Below the pieces are notes generated by a model that saw nothing but the letters and a program-made list of their open reading frames with translations, was not told where the DNA came from and searched no databases. From Comamonas sp. (GTDB lineage: Bacteria; Pseudomonadota; Gammaproteobacteria; Burkholderiales; Burkholderiaceae_C), in NCBI GenBank assembly GCA_019236485.1, contig JAFAIY010000176.1:1-10463 (forward strand): DNA of 10,463 bases. Direction: 5' to 3'. The translations under genes were made by a program, and so were the position numbers. Shown here piece after piece: positions 1 through 7,856 of the stretch; the stretch's first letter is position 1; each line of letters starts with the position of its first letter.

Positions 1-52
1 ATTTGCCGGCCTTGGCTGCAGCCGCTGCGCCAAACCGTTAGGCTTCGCAACC

Positions 53-976
53 ATGAAAGTGATTTTTTGCTGTGAAGATACGCGGCCAGAACCCTGGCTC
101 CAAGGTTTGCGCGCGGCCCTGCCGGGCGCGGAGATCGCCATCTGGGAGCCCGGTGCCCCCCAGGCCGACTATGCGCTGGTCTGGGCCCCGCCCCAGCAGT
201 TCATCGACGAGCAGGCTGCGGGCCTCAAAGCCATGTTCAACATCGGCGCCGGGGTCGATGCGCTGCTGAGCATCGAGGTGCCCGCCGAACTGCCGGTCTA
301 CCGGCTGGAGGATGCGGGCATGTCGGTGCAGATGGCCGAGTATGTGGCCCAGGCCGTGATCCGTTTCTTCCGCGGCCTGGACGCCTACGAGGCCGATATG
401 GCCCAGGGCATCTGGCAGCACCAGCGCAACCCCAGGCGCGCCGACTATCCCGTGGGCGTGATGGGCCTGGGCAAGATGGGCGAGCGCGTGGCAAGGGCGC
501 TGACCGTGTTCGACTTCCCGGTCCAGGGCTGGAGCCGCTCGCCGCGCGAGCTCGAGGGCGTGAGCTGCTTCAGCGGCATGGACGGTCTCGACGCCTTTCT
601 GTCGTCCACGCGCATTCTCGTGAACCTGCTGCCGCTGCACGACGAAACCCGGGACATCATCAATGCACGTACGCTGGCGCTGCTGCAGCCAGGAGCCTAT
701 GTGATCAACGTGGGGCGCGGCGGCCATGTGGTGGACGCAGACCTGATCGCGCAGATCGACGCCGGCCATGTCAGCGGCGCCATGCTGGACGTGTTCCGCG
801 AGGAGCCGCTGCCCGAGGCCCATCCGTTCTGGAAGCATCCCAGAATTACTCTCACCCCCCATACCTCGGCGCGCACTCTGGCCGCCGACAGCATTGCGCA
901 GATCGTGGGCAAGGTCGCGGCCATGAGCCGGGGCGAGCCCGTGAGCGGGCGCGTGGATTTGCAACGCGGCTACTGA
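53..976 (+). CDS. ghrA: D-2-hydroxyacid dehydrogenase, glyoxylate/hydroxypyruvate reductase A type
   Basis: 307-residue cytosolic NAD(P)H-dependent 2-hydroxyacid dehydrogenase, probably reducing glyoxylate or hydroxypyruvate to glycolate or glycerate. The Rossmann glycine motif is VMGLGKMG (G138, G140, G143). The catalytic triad of the family is visible: R222 in NVGRGG, E251 in DVFREEPLP and H270 in TPHTSA. The length is close to E. coli GhrA (about 312 residues), and the N-terminus MKVIFCCED resembles the first strand of the substrate domain. The ATG at 53 has only a weak ribosome binding site, but no better start lies downstream before the fold begins. The HMG-CoA lyase gene starts 20 nt after the stop, so the two probably share an mRNA. 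The family is certain; the exact substrate is not, since GhrA-like enzymes accept several 2-oxoacids. Confidence 0.85.
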   Translation: MKVIFCCEDTRPEPWLQGLRAALPGAEIAIWEPGAPQADYALVWAPPQQFIDEQAAGLKAMFNIGAGVDALLSIEVPAELPVYRLEDAGMSVQMAEYVAQAVIRFFRGLDAYEADMAQGIWQHQRNPRRADYPVGVMGLGKMGERVARALTVFDFPVQGWSRSPRELEGVSCFSGMDGLDAFLSSTRILVNLLPLHDETRDIINARTLALLQPGAYVINVGRGGHVVDADLIAQIDAGHVSGAMLDVFREEPLPEAHPFWKHPRITLTPHTSARTLAADSIAQIVGKVAAMSRGEPVSGRVDLQRGY

Positions 977-996
977 GCCCTTTCCAGGAGACAAGC

Positions 997-1905
997 ATGA
1001 ACTACCCTGCACGCGTCAAGATCATCGACGTCGGCCCGCGCGACGGTCTGCAGAATGAAAAGCAGCCGGTGGCCGCGGCCGTCAAGGTCGAGCTGGTGCA
1101 GCGCCTGCAGGATGCGGGCCTCAAGGAGATCGAGGTCACCAGCTATGTGTCGCCCAAATGGGTGCCGCAGATGGCCGACAACGCCGAGGTCATGGCCGGC
1201 ATAGTCCGCCGCGGTGATGTGCGCTATTCGGTGCTCACGCCCAATATGCAGGGCTTCGAGGCCGCCCTGGCCGGCAGGCCCGACGAGATCGTGGTCTTCG
1301 GCGCGGCCAGCGAGGCCTTCAGCCAGAAGAACATCAACTGCTCGATTGCCGAGAGCATGGAGCGCTTCGCGCCCGTGGTGCGGGCGGCGCTGGATGCGGG
1401 CATCGCGGTGCGCGGCGCCATGAGCTGCACCGTGGGCTGCCCCTATGAGGGCGAGATCGCGCCCGAGAAGGTAGCCTATCTGGCCGGGCTCATGAAGGGC
1501 ATTGGCGTGCAGCGCGTGGACGTGGCCGACACCATAGGCGTGGGTACGCCCATCAAGGTGCAGAAGGCGCTGGAAGCCACGCTCGCACATTTCGGCATCG
1601 ATCAGGTCTCGGGGCACTTTCACGATACCTACGGCCAGGCCCTGTCCAACACGCTGGCGGCGCTGGAGCTCGGCGTCTGGAACTTCCAGTCCTCGGTCGC
1701 CGGCCTAGGCGGCTGCCCCTATGCCAAGGGCGCGACCGGCAATGTGGCCACCGAGGATGTGGTCTATCTGCTGCACGGCATGGGCATAGAGACGGGCATA
1801 GACCTCGACAAGCTCATCGATGCGGGCCAGTTCATCAGCCAGCATCTGGGCCGGCCCACGCAGTCGCGTGTGGCCAAGGCCTTGCTGATCAAGCGCGCGG
1901 GCTGA
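997..1905 (+). CDS. mvaB: Hydroxymethylglutaryl-CoA lyase
   Basis: 302-residue TIM-barrel lyase that cleaves 3-hydroxy-3-methylglutaryl-CoA to acetoacetate and acetyl-CoA, the last step of leucine breakdown. The N-terminal motif DVGPRDGLQNE gives catalytic R15 and metal ligand D16. E46 lies in EVTSYVSPKWVPQMAD. The metal histidines are H207 and H209 in GHFHDTYGQ. The signature SVAGLGGCPYAKGATGN gives mobile-loop C240 and N249. All residues known to matter in the human enzyme are present, so it should be active. The start is fixed by AGGAG at 986-990, 6 nt before the ATG. No other leucine-degradation gene (isovaleryl-CoA dehydrogenase, methylcrotonyl-CoA carboxylase) is in the window, so it sits apart from that pathway or at the edge of its cluster. 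A related 2-hydroxyacyl/HMG lyase with a slightly different acyl-CoA substrate remains possible. Confidence 0.93.
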   Translation: MNYPARVKIIDVGPRDGLQNEKQPVAAAVKVELVQRLQDAGLKEIEVTSYVSPKWVPQMADNAEVMAGIVRRGDVRYSVLTPNMQGFEAALAGRPDEIVVFGAASEAFSQKNINCSIAESMERFAPVVRAALDAGIAVRGAMSCTVGCPYEGEIAPEKVAYLAGLMKGIGVQRVDVADTIGVGTPIKVQKALEATLAHFGIDQVSGHFHDTYGQALSNTLAALELGVWNFQSSVAGLGGCPYAKGATGNVATEDVVYLLHGMGIETGIDLDKLIDAGQFISQHLGRPTQSRVAKALLIKRAG

Positions 1906-1952
1906 GCAGTGCGCCTGCCTGGGCGCTACCATGGGAGGGCTACAGGCATATC

Positions 1953-1972
1953 GGGGCGGCTGCGCCCCTTTT
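1953..1972 (+). terminator. Weak hairpin with short T-run after the lyase gene
   Basis: A 6-bp perfect G/C stem (GGGGCG with CGCCCC) with a 4-nt loop is followed by only four T residues. It lies in the 77-nt gap between the HMG-CoA lyase gene and the YbaK-type gene. It could be a partial terminator that separates the first two genes from the next three, or it could attenuate read-through. The short T-run makes full termination doubtful. Confidence 0.4.
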
Positions 1973-1982
1973 CGGGAAAACA

Positions 1983-2483
1983 ATGATGTGTGGATCAGAA
2001 TTGCAGACGCTGCCGGAAGGCGTGCAGCGCGTCAGCCGCTTTTTGCAGGATGCCGGTCATCCTCATGCGCCGCAGATGCTGGACGGCGCGGCGCGTACCG
2101 CGCAGGAGGCCGCGGATCAGCTCGACATCCTCGTCGGGCAGGTGGCCAAGAGCATCATCTTCAAACGCAAGAGCGATGGCGCCGCGGTGCTGGTCGTGAC
2201 CTCGGGCGATAAGCGTGTCGACGAGAAGAAGGTGACGGAGCTGGTGGGCAAGGTCGGCCGCGCCGACGCGGATTTCGTCAAGTCCAGCACCGGATTTTCG
2301 ATTGGCGGCGTGAGCCCCGTGGCTCATGCCACCAAGGTCCTGACCTTGATGGACGCCGAGCTGCAGCGCTTTGAGACCGTGTGGGCCGCAGCAGGCCATC
2401 CTTATGGCGTGTTTCCCGCATCGCCCGCCCAGCTGCAGGCGCTGACCGCAGCCCCCTGGTCGGATGTGGTGGAGCAGGCATGA
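1983..2483 (+). CDS. YbaK/EbsC-family aminoacyl-tRNA editing protein
   Basis: 166-residue stand-alone editing-domain protein. The family hydrolyses mischarged aminoacyl-tRNAs, typically Cys- or Ala-tRNA(Pro) or related errors, in the cytosol. Visible family marks are the conserved lysine in GQVAKSIIFK (K56), the strand VLVVTSGDKRVD (about 70-80), the signature GFSIGGVSPVAH (about 104-115) and the C-terminal WAAAGHPYGVFPASPAQL. The length matches the single-domain family. Two ATG codons stand in tandem at 1983 and 1986; either could be used, and the ribosome binding site is poor. The stop overlaps the next start as ATGA, implying translational coupling to the DUF1289 gene. Which tRNA is cleared (YbaK, ProXp-ala, ProXp-ST or ProXp-x subgroup) cannot be told by eye. 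Confidence 0.85.
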   Translation: MMCGSELQTLPEGVQRVSRFLQDAGHPHAPQMLDGAARTAQEAADQLDILVGQVAKSIIFKRKSDGAAVLVVTSGDKRVDEKKVTELVGKVGRADADFVKSSTGFSIGGVSPVAHATKVLTLMDAELQRFETVWAAAGHPYGVFPASPAQLQALTAAPWSDVVEQA

Positions 2484-2755
2484 GCACGGAACTTCTTCAA
2501 GAGCAGCAAGCACAGCAGCTGGCGCAACTGGCCGCCAAGGCCGAGGTGGCGCTGGTATGGGCCGAGCCCGGCCAGCCCGTGGCTTCGCCCTGCATCAATG
2601 TCTGCCGCATGACCGAGGACCGCAGCCATTGCCAGGGCTGCTTCAGAACCATTGACGAGATCCGCGCCTGGTCCACGGCCGACAGCGAGCTGCGCCTGCA
2701 GATCTGGGGTCGGTTGCTGCAGCGCGCGGGGCTCGACGATCCGAGAAGCAACTAG
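2480..2755 (+). CDS. DUF1289 family small four-cysteine protein
   Basis: 91-residue protein of unknown function. Its core is SPCINVC followed by HCQGC: C38, C42, C51 and C54 in a C-x3-C-x8-C-x2-C pattern, which suggests a bound zinc ion or an Fe-S cluster. The sequence continues FRTIDEIRAWSTAD, the usual DUF1289 ending motif. The first 30 residues are Gln/Ala-rich, probably helical, and not part of the family core. The start is ATG 2480 because it overlaps the upstream stop as ATGA; a longer open frame reaching back into the previous gene exists but is not needed. The next gene follows within about 20 nt. The family assignment is firm; no function should be inferred from it. Confidence 0.85.
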   Translation: MSTELLQEQQAQQLAQLAAKAEVALVWAEPGQPVASPCINVCRMTEDRSHCQGCFRTIDEIRAWSTADSELRLQIWGRLLQRAGLDDPRSN

Positions 2756-2775
2756 GCATGGCGGGAGGGCCGGGC

Positions 2776-3411
2776 ATGAAGCACATCACTTTCTATCTGG
2801 ATTTTGTTTCTCCCTATGCCTGGCTGGCGCTGGAGCAGCTGCCCAAGGCTCTGGAGGGGCTCAGCTATCACGTCGAATACCGCCCGGTGCTGCTGGGAGC
2901 CCTGCTGCAGCAAAACGCCAACCCCGGCCCCGCGGGCATTCCGGCCAAGAGGCTATGGACCTATAGGCATGTGAGCTGGCTCGGACATGAGCTGGGCGTG
3001 CCGCTGCAGATGCCGGCCCGGCACCCGTTCAAACCTCTGCCGCTGCTGCGCCTGGCGCTGGCCCATGGGCGCGAGGGCTGCATCAACCGCTTTGTGGCGC
3101 AGACCGTGATGCAGCATGTCTGGGTCGACGGTGCCGACGCCAACGATCCGCAGCGCCTGCAGGCGCTGCGCGCGCAGCTGCAGGAGCAGAAGCAGCACGA
3201 GGAGGGCGGCGACCAGGTCAAGCAGTGGCTGCGCAGCAATACCGACAGGGCGCAGCAGGCGGGCGTGTTCGGCGTGCCCGCCTGGGAGGTGGACGGCCAT
3301 GTGTTCTGGGGTTTCGACGGCCTGCCCATGCTGCGCGCCTATCTGCAGTGCGATGCCTGGTTCGGGCAGCAGTGGGAGGCCGCGGCCCGCGTGGAGTCGG
3401 GGCTGCAATAG
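2776..3411 (+). CDS. DsbA-fold 2-hydroxychromene-2-carboxylate isomerase-like protein
   Basis: 211-residue thioredoxin-fold protein of the DsbA/GST-kappa group. The family includes NahD, a glutathione-dependent isomerase of naphthalene breakdown. The N-terminus FYLDFVSPYAWLA carries serine (S12) where DsbA has its CxxC, as expected for the glutathione-activating Ser of this family. The C-terminal region GVFGVPAWEVDGHVFWGFD has the cis-Pro loop and the family ending. A start at ATG 2776 is preferred over ATG 2758: GGAGGG at 2764-2769 is correctly spaced for 2776, and the protein then begins directly at the first strand. No aromatic-degradation genes are nearby, so the isomerase reaction is doubtful. 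A general glutathione-linked redox or isomerase role is as likely. It is probably co-transcribed with the two genes before it. Confidence 0.82.
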   Translation: MKHITFYLDFVSPYAWLALEQLPKALEGLSYHVEYRPVLLGALLQQNANPGPAGIPAKRLWTYRHVSWLGHELGVPLQMPARHPFKPLPLLRLALAHGREGCINRFVAQTVMQHVWVDGADANDPQRLQALRAQLQEQKQHEEGGDQVKQWLRSNTDRAQQAGVFGVPAWEVDGHVFWGFDGLPMLRAYLQCDAWFGQQWEAAARVESGLQ

Positions 3412-3496
3412 CCCCGGGCTTGCGGCACCGTCGCGCAATCGGGCCGTAAGCCTGGGCCGGCACACTGCGGTGCATAGCGGCCACCCGTTTCTGCAC

Positions 3497-5329
3497 ATGC
3501 CCAACGCTTTCAATTTCTCCGCCTCGCCCTTCGACTGCCTGGACCCGGAAGAACGGGCGCTGGTGCGTGCCGGCGTCGACATCGCCTACTTTCCCGAGGC
3601 TGCCGTGGTGCTGGACCTGGGCGACCGGCCCACGCATCTGTTCGTCATCATCAAAGGCCATGTCACGCAGCTCGAAGGCGAGGAGGTGCTGGCCAGCTAC
3701 GGGCCCGACGACTGCTTCGACGGGCGCGGCCTGGTGGCCGGGCGCGTCAGCAGCCGTTTCGTGGTGGCCGAGGAACTCGTGGCCTACCAGCTGGCGCGCG
3801 AGACCGTCAATGAGCTGATTGCGCGCAACACGGTCTTTGGCGCGCTGCTGTTTTCCGACCTCGGTCACAAGCTCAGCACGCTGGCCCAGCGCGCCGACCG
3901 CCACGAGCTGCAGTCGCTGACGCTGGCGCGCGTGGACCAAGCTTATCTGCGCCCCGCCCATGTGGTGGACGCGGGCACCGACATCGTCACCGTCACGCGC
4001 CTGTTCCATGCCGAGCGCACGACCAGCGTGCTGGTCTCGGGCCTGGCGGGCAAGAGTGATGGAGAGCTGGGCATTTTCACGAGCACCACGCTGCAGCGCG
4101 CGATTCTCGACGGGCGCCCGCTCGCGACTTTGGCCGTGGGCGAGTTCGCCAGCCATCCCGTGGTCACGGTGAACGCAGGCGACCAGCTCGGCGACGCCAT
4201 GCTGCTGCTGCTGCGCGCCCGCGTGCACCGGCTGGTGGTTCTAGACGATGAAGGCCGGGTGCAGGGCATTCTCGAGGCCCTGGATCTGTTCAGCTTTCTG
4301 GCCAACCACTCGCATCTGATCACGGTGCAGATCGAGCAGGCCCAGGATCTGGCGGCGCTGGAGCAGGCCGCGGCCCAGGTTACACGCCTAGTGGCTGCGC
4401 TGCAGCGCGGCGGCACACGCATAGGGCTGATGGCCAGGCTGGTGCAGCAGCTCAATGCGCGCCTGTTCGAGCGCGCCTGGCAGATGCTGGCCCCGGCCGA
4501 TCTGGTGGCCAACAGCTGTCTGTTCGTCATGGGCAGCGAAGGACGCGGCGAACAGCTGCTCAAGACCGATCAGGACAACGGCCTGCTGCTGCGCGACGGC
4601 TATCTGCCGCCCGCCGATCTGGATGTGATCTGCGAGCGCTTCTCCGCAGCGCTGGAACGCTTCGGCTACCCCGAATGCCCGGGTCGCATCATGCTCAGCA
4701 ACCCCGAATGGCGGGGCGCGGCCGCCGATTTCGGCCGGCGCGTGCGCGCATGGCTGCTGCTGCCGGGCGAGGGCGATCTGCTGCGCCTGGCCATCTTCAT
4801 GGACGCCCATGCGGTGGCCGGCGACGCCGCACTGCTGGAGGCCGTGCGCGAGCAGCTGCTGGCGCTGGCGGCCGACAACGATGCACATCTGGCACGCTTT
4901 GCGGCGGACATCGATGCCTTCGGCAGCCCTGCTGGATGGTGGAACCGTCTGCTGGGTCTGGGCGATGAAGCGCGGGCCGTGAATCTCAAGAAGGCCGGCA
5001 TTTTCCCCATCGTGCATGGCGTGCGCAGCCTCGCGCTGTTGCATCGCATTGCCGAAACCGGGACGGCCGAGCGCATTGCAGCCTTGCAGGCTCTTGGCGC
5101 GCTGGATGCGGAGCTGGGTGGCGAGCTGCTTGAAAGCCTGCATTTCCTCATGGGGCTGCGCCTGCGCGCGGGCCTGGCCGAGCTGGAGCTGGGGCGTGCT
5201 GTCACCGGCAATGTGGACCCGGCACGGCTGAGCAGCCTGGAGCGCGATCTGCTCAAGGATGCGCTGTCCGTGGTCAAGCGCTTCAAGGCGCTGCTGCATC
5301 AGCGCCTGCTGCTGGATGTGGTGGCATGA
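3497..5329 (+). CDS. Cyclic-nucleotide-binding/CBS/DUF294 nucleotidyltransferase-like regulator
   Basis: 610-residue cytosolic multidomain protein. In order: a cyclic-nucleotide-binding-like domain (about 10-125), two CBS repeats (about 150-205 and 218-270), a DUF294 nucleotidyltransferase-like domain (about 300-440) and a helical DUF294 C-terminal domain (about 460-605). The nucleotidyltransferase motif is GSEGRGEQLLKTDQD: G346, S347, then D358 and D360 as likely metal ligands, as in GlnD-type enzymes. In the cNMP domain the place of the usual FGE phosphate cassette reads FDGRGL, so ordinary cAMP binding is doubtful. CBS pairs usually sense adenine nucleotides. The start is ATG 3497 (MPNAFNFSASPFDCL); a longer open frame from 3116 would overlap the previous gene, and an in-frame GTG at 3470 is a weaker option. 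The stop overlaps the exonuclease start as ATGA. The target or substrate is unknown; context points to acetate transport. Confidence 0.88.
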   Translation: MPNAFNFSASPFDCLDPEERALVRAGVDIAYFPEAAVVLDLGDRPTHLFVIIKGHVTQLEGEEVLASYGPDDCFDGRGLVAGRVSSRFVVAEELVAYQLARETVNELIARNTVFGALLFSDLGHKLSTLAQRADRHELQSLTLARVDQAYLRPAHVVDAGTDIVTVTRLFHAERTTSVLVSGLAGKSDGELGIFTSTTLQRAILDGRPLATLAVGEFASHPVVTVNAGDQLGDAMLLLLRARVHRLVVLDDEGRVQGILEALDLFSFLANHSHLITVQIEQAQDLAALEQAAAQVTRLVAALQRGGTRIGLMARLVQQLNARLFERAWQMLAPADLVANSCLFVMGSEGRGEQLLKTDQDNGLLLRDGYLPPADLDVICERFSAALERFGYPECPGRIMLSNPEWRGAAADFGRRVRAWLLLPGEGDLLRLAIFMDAHAVAGDAALLEAVREQLLALAADNDAHLARFAADIDAFGSPAGWWNRLLGLGDEARAVNLKKAGIFPIVHGVRSLALLHRIAETGTAERIAALQALGALDAELGGELLESLHFLMGLRLRAGLAELELGRAVTGNVDPARLSSLERDLLKDALSVVKRFKALLHQRLLLDVVA

Positions 5330-5988
5330 GCTGGCCCGCGTGGATCTCCGGCGGTCTCGCTCAATGGCGGCGGGATCGCCGGCGCCGGCGTCTGGCCGAC
5401 CCGGAATTCGCGTTTCTGTTCGACGATCCGCCGCCCCATGAATGGGTGGCATTGGACTGCGAGACCACGGGGCTGGACCGGCGCCGCGATGAGATTGTTT
5501 CCATAGGCGCGGTGCGCATAGTCGGCGAGCGGCTGCTGACCAGCGAAAGGCTGGAGCTGCTGGTGCAGCCCGAGCGCGGCGTGTCGCCCGAAAGCGTGCG
5601 CATCCATCGTCTGCGCGAACGCGACGTGGCCCAGGGCCTGCCGGCCGAGGAGGCCGTGCGTCGCTTGCTGCACTTTGTCGGCAGCCGGCCCCTGGTGGGC
5701 TACTACCTGGAGTTCGATCTGGCCATGCTCAACCGCATTGCCCGTCCGCTGCTGGGCATGCCCCTGCCCCAGCCGGCCATCGAAGTCTCGGCCCTGTACC
5801 ACGACTACAAGTTCCGCCAGCTGCCGCCCTACCAGCAGCATGACAACGCCGGGATCGACCTGCGCTTTGACACCATGATGCGCGACCTTCAACTGCCGCT
5901 GCGCGATGCCCACGACGCGCTCAACGATGCGGTGATGGCCGGTCTGGCCTTCATCAAGCTGCGCCGGCTGCAGGGAATGCCCTCTTGA
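5326..5988 (+). CDS. DnaQ-like (DEDDh) 3'-5' exonuclease
   Basis: 220-residue exonuclease-fold protein related to the DNA polymerase III epsilon subunit and RNase T. The acidic motifs are complete: Exo I ALDCETTG (D44, E46), Exo II GYYLEFDLAMLN (D131) and Exo III HDALND (H196, D201), so it belongs to the DEDDh subclass and should be catalytically competent. A basic stretch (RRDRRRRR, residues 15-22) precedes the domain and may contact nucleic acid or a partner. There is no polymerase-binding C-terminal extension like that of true DnaQ. It is coupled to the DUF294 gene by a 4-nt ATGA overlap, so the two products are likely made in proportion and may act together. DNA, RNA or small nucleotides could be the substrate; the sequence does not decide. 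Confidence 0.88.
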   Translation: MSWPAWISGGLAQWRRDRRRRRLADPEFAFLFDDPPPHEWVALDCETTGLDRRRDEIVSIGAVRIVGERLLTSERLELLVQPERGVSPESVRIHRLRERDVAQGLPAEEAVRRLLHFVGSRPLVGYYLEFDLAMLNRIARPLLGMPLPQPAIEVSALYHDYKFRQLPPYQQHDNAGIDLRFDTMMRDLQLPLRDAHDALNDAVMAGLAFIKLRRLQGMPS

Positions 5989-6045
5989 ATCGATAGCTGC
6001 CGGCGCTTGATGGATAAGCGCTAGGGGTCATCGGGCTTCAAAGCA
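5989..6045. repeat. Probable Comamonadaceae palindromic intergenic repeat, degenerate copy
   Basis: Directly after the exonuclease stop lies ATAGCTGC, then GCGCTT-gatggat-AAGCGCTAG and a GGCTTCAAA tail. The central arms GCGCTT (6003-6008) and AAGCGC (6016-6021) pair perfectly and outer pairing is imperfect. The layout matches, from memory, an abundant intergenic palindrome of Comamonadaceae genomes in which TAGCTGC and GCAGCTA flank the same core. Only one copy is present here, so repeat status is recalled rather than shown. There is no T-run, so it is not an ordinary terminator. Confidence 0.5.
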
Positions 6046-6054
6046 AGGGACATG

Positions 6055-6081
6055 AAAAAAGGAGCGTGTCGAACGCTCCTT
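6055..6081 (-). terminator. Rho-independent terminator of yjcH-actP
   Basis: An 8-bp perfect stem (AAGGAGCG at 6059-6066, CGCTCCTT at 6074-6081) has a 7-nt loop. Read on the minus strand the stem runs into six T residues (6060-6055), the classical layout. It lies 45 nt past the actP stop. On the plus strand there is no T-run after the stem, so it should work mainly for actP. Confidence 0.85.
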
Positions 6082-6092
6082 GGTGTGATCGA

Positions 6093-6113
6093 ACCCGGCG
6101 GCTGGCGCCGGGT
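6093..6113 (-). other. GC-rich stem-loop in the actP 3' untranslated region
   Basis: ACCCGGCG (6093-6100) and CGCCGGGT (6106-6113) form a perfect 8-bp stem with a 5-nt loop. It lies between the actP stop codon and the terminator. With no T-run it is not a terminator on either strand. It could protect the mRNA 3' end or slow transcription arriving from the other side. Confidence 0.5.
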
Positions 6114-6125
6114 GGGGGCGGGAAA

Positions 6126-7856
6126 TCAGTGCCCCGAGGCGCCCGACGCACCCAGGCCGGTTTCCGAGCGCACTTGCTGCGCGGGGAAGGCGGCGCGTTC
6201 CTTGGCAGCCTGGCCGCTCTTGTCGAGCACCGAGAACAGCCACACGCCCCCGAAGCCTATGGCCATGGAGAACAGCGCCGGCGAGGTGTAGGGGAACCAG
6301 GCCGAGCCCGCGGGATGGCCCAGCGTGGCCTCCCAGACCGAAGGCGAGACGATGGTCAGGCCCACCGAGGAGATCAGGCCCAGGAAGCCGCCGATCACTG
6401 CGCCCTTGGTCGTGCAGTCCTTCCACAGCACGGACAGCAGCAGCGGCGGGAAGTTGGCCGAGGCCGCGACGGCGAAGGCCAGCGAGACCATGAAGGCGAT
6501 GTTCTGCTTCTCGAACACAATGCCCAGCAGCACGGCCACGATGCCCAGGCAGATCGTGGTGATGCGCGAGACCTTGAGCTCGGAAGCGCTGTCGGCCTTG
6601 CCCTGCTTGAACACGGTGGCGTACAGGTCGTGCGAGACGGCCGAGGCGCCGGACAGCGTCAGGCCCGCGACCACGGCCAGGATGGTGGCGAAAGCCACGG
6701 CCGAGATGAAGCCGTAGAACACGTCGCCACCCACGCTCTTGGCCACCAGCACGGCCGCCATATTGGCCGTGCCGGCTCCGCCCTTGATCACGCCCTTGGC
6801 CGTGTCGGCCATCTCGGGGTTGGTCAGCACCATGGTGATGGCGCCGAAACCGATGATGAAGATCAGGATGTAGAAGTAGCCGATCCAGGTCGTGGCCCAG
6901 AACACGCTCTTGCGCGCTTCCTTGGCGTCGGGCACGGTGAAGAAGCGCATCAGGATGTGGGGCAGGCCCAGCGTGCCGAACATCAGCGCCATGCCGAAGC
7001 TGATGGCCGAGATCGGGTCCTTGATGAAGCCGCCCGGACCCATGATGGCCAGGCCCAGCTTGGCGGCTTCCTCGGGCGACTTGCCGCTGTTGGAGGCGAT
7101 CTCGGTGCGCACGCGCACGCCGTCGGCGAACAGCGCCTCGAAGCTGAAGCCGTACTTGGCCATGATCATGAAGCCCATGAAGCTCACGCCGGCCAGCAGC
7201 ATCACGGCCTTGATGATCTGCACCCAGGTGGTGGCGGTCATGCCGCCGAACAGCACGTAGATCATCATCAGCGCGCCCACCAGCACCACGGCGACCCAGT
7301 AGTCCAGGCCGAACAGCAGCTTGATCAGCTGGCCCGCGCCCACCATCTGCGCAATCAGGTAGAAGGCCACGACCACCAGCGTGCCGCTGGCCGCGAAGGC
7401 GCGGAACGGCGTCTGGGCGAAGCGATAGCCGGCCACGTCGGCAAAGGTGAACTTGCCCAGATTGCGCAGACGCTCGGCCAGCAGAAAGGTCAGGATAGGC
7501 CAGCCCACGAGGAAGCCGATGGAGTAGATCAGGCCGTCATAGCCGTTGGCCATGACCGAGGCCGAGATGCCGAGAAAGGACGCGGCCGACATATAGTCGC
7601 CGGCGATGGCCAGGCCGTTCTGGAAGCCCGTGATGCCGCCGCCGGCGGTGTAGAAGTCGGCGGCGGAGCGTGTCTTGGCTGCGGCCCATTTGGTGATCCA
7701 CAGCGTGCCGGCCACGAAGGCCACGAACAGGATGATGGCCGTCCAGTTGGTGGCCTGCTTGGCGGTCTCGCCCACATCGCCGCCCGCTGCCATGGCCGTT
7801 CCCGCCAGACCCAGGGTCAGCGCGCCCGCCAGGGTGTGTTGCAGATGCTTGTTCAT
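6126..7856 (-). CDS. actP: Cation/acetate symporter ActP
   Basis: 576-residue inner-membrane transporter of the sodium:solute symporter family that imports acetate and other short carboxylates with a cation. The N-terminus [19 protein letters not shown] followed by TAMA looks like a cleavable signal peptide, as in E. coli ActP. Thirteen or so hydrophobic segments follow. Family sequence is clear in [57 protein letters not shown] and [15 protein letters not shown]. It is slightly longer than E. coli ActP (about 549 residues), with extra residues in a soluble loop near [14 protein letters not shown]. The start ATG overlaps the yjcH stop (ATGA), the usual coupled arrangement. Acetyl-CoA synthetase, often upstream in enterics, is not in the window. 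Confidence 0.93.
   Translation of the reverse strand: MNKHLQHTLAGALTLGLAGTAMAAGGDVGETAKQATNWTAIILFVAFVAGTLWITKWAAAKTRSAADFYTAGGGITGFQNGLAIAGDYMSAASFLGISASVMANGYDGLIYSIGFLVGWPILTFLLAERLRNLGKFTFADVAGYRFAQTPFRAFAASGTLVVVAFYLIAQMVGAGQLIKLLFGLDYWVAVVLVGALMMIYVLFGGMTATTWVQIIKAVMLLAGVSFMGFMIMAKYGFSFEALFADGVRVRTEIASNSGKSPEEAAKLGLAIMGPGGFIKDPISAISFGMALMFGTLGLPHILMRFFTVPDAKEARKSVFWATTWIGYFYILIFIIGFGAITMVLTNPEMADTAKGVIKGGAGTANMAAVLVAKSVGGDVFYGFISAVAFATILAVVAGLTLSGASAVSHDLYATVFKQGKADSASELKVSRITTICLGIVAVLLGIVFEKQNIAFMVSLAFAVAASANFPPLLLSVLWKDCTTKGAVIGGFLGLISSVGLTIVSPSVWEATLGHPAGSAWFPYTSPALFSMAIGFGGVWLFSVLDKSGQAAKERAAFPAQQVRSETGLGASGASGH

Noticed and set aside
38..1012. 324-codon open frame on the minus strand opposite the dehydrogenase gene
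   Set aside because: It mirrors a gene with a full catalytic set and has a His/Gly/Ala-rich composition typical of an antisense shadow.
2776..3411. Naphthalene-degradation role for the 2-hydroxychromene-2-carboxylate isomerase-like protein
   Set aside because: No ring-cleaving or other aromatic-pathway gene is present in the window. The family name alone does not support the pathway.
3116..3496. In-frame 127-codon N-terminal extension of the DUF294 protein
   Set aside because: It overlaps the isomerase-like gene in another frame and is Arg/Ser/Cys-rich. The family-like sequence begins at the ATG at 3497.
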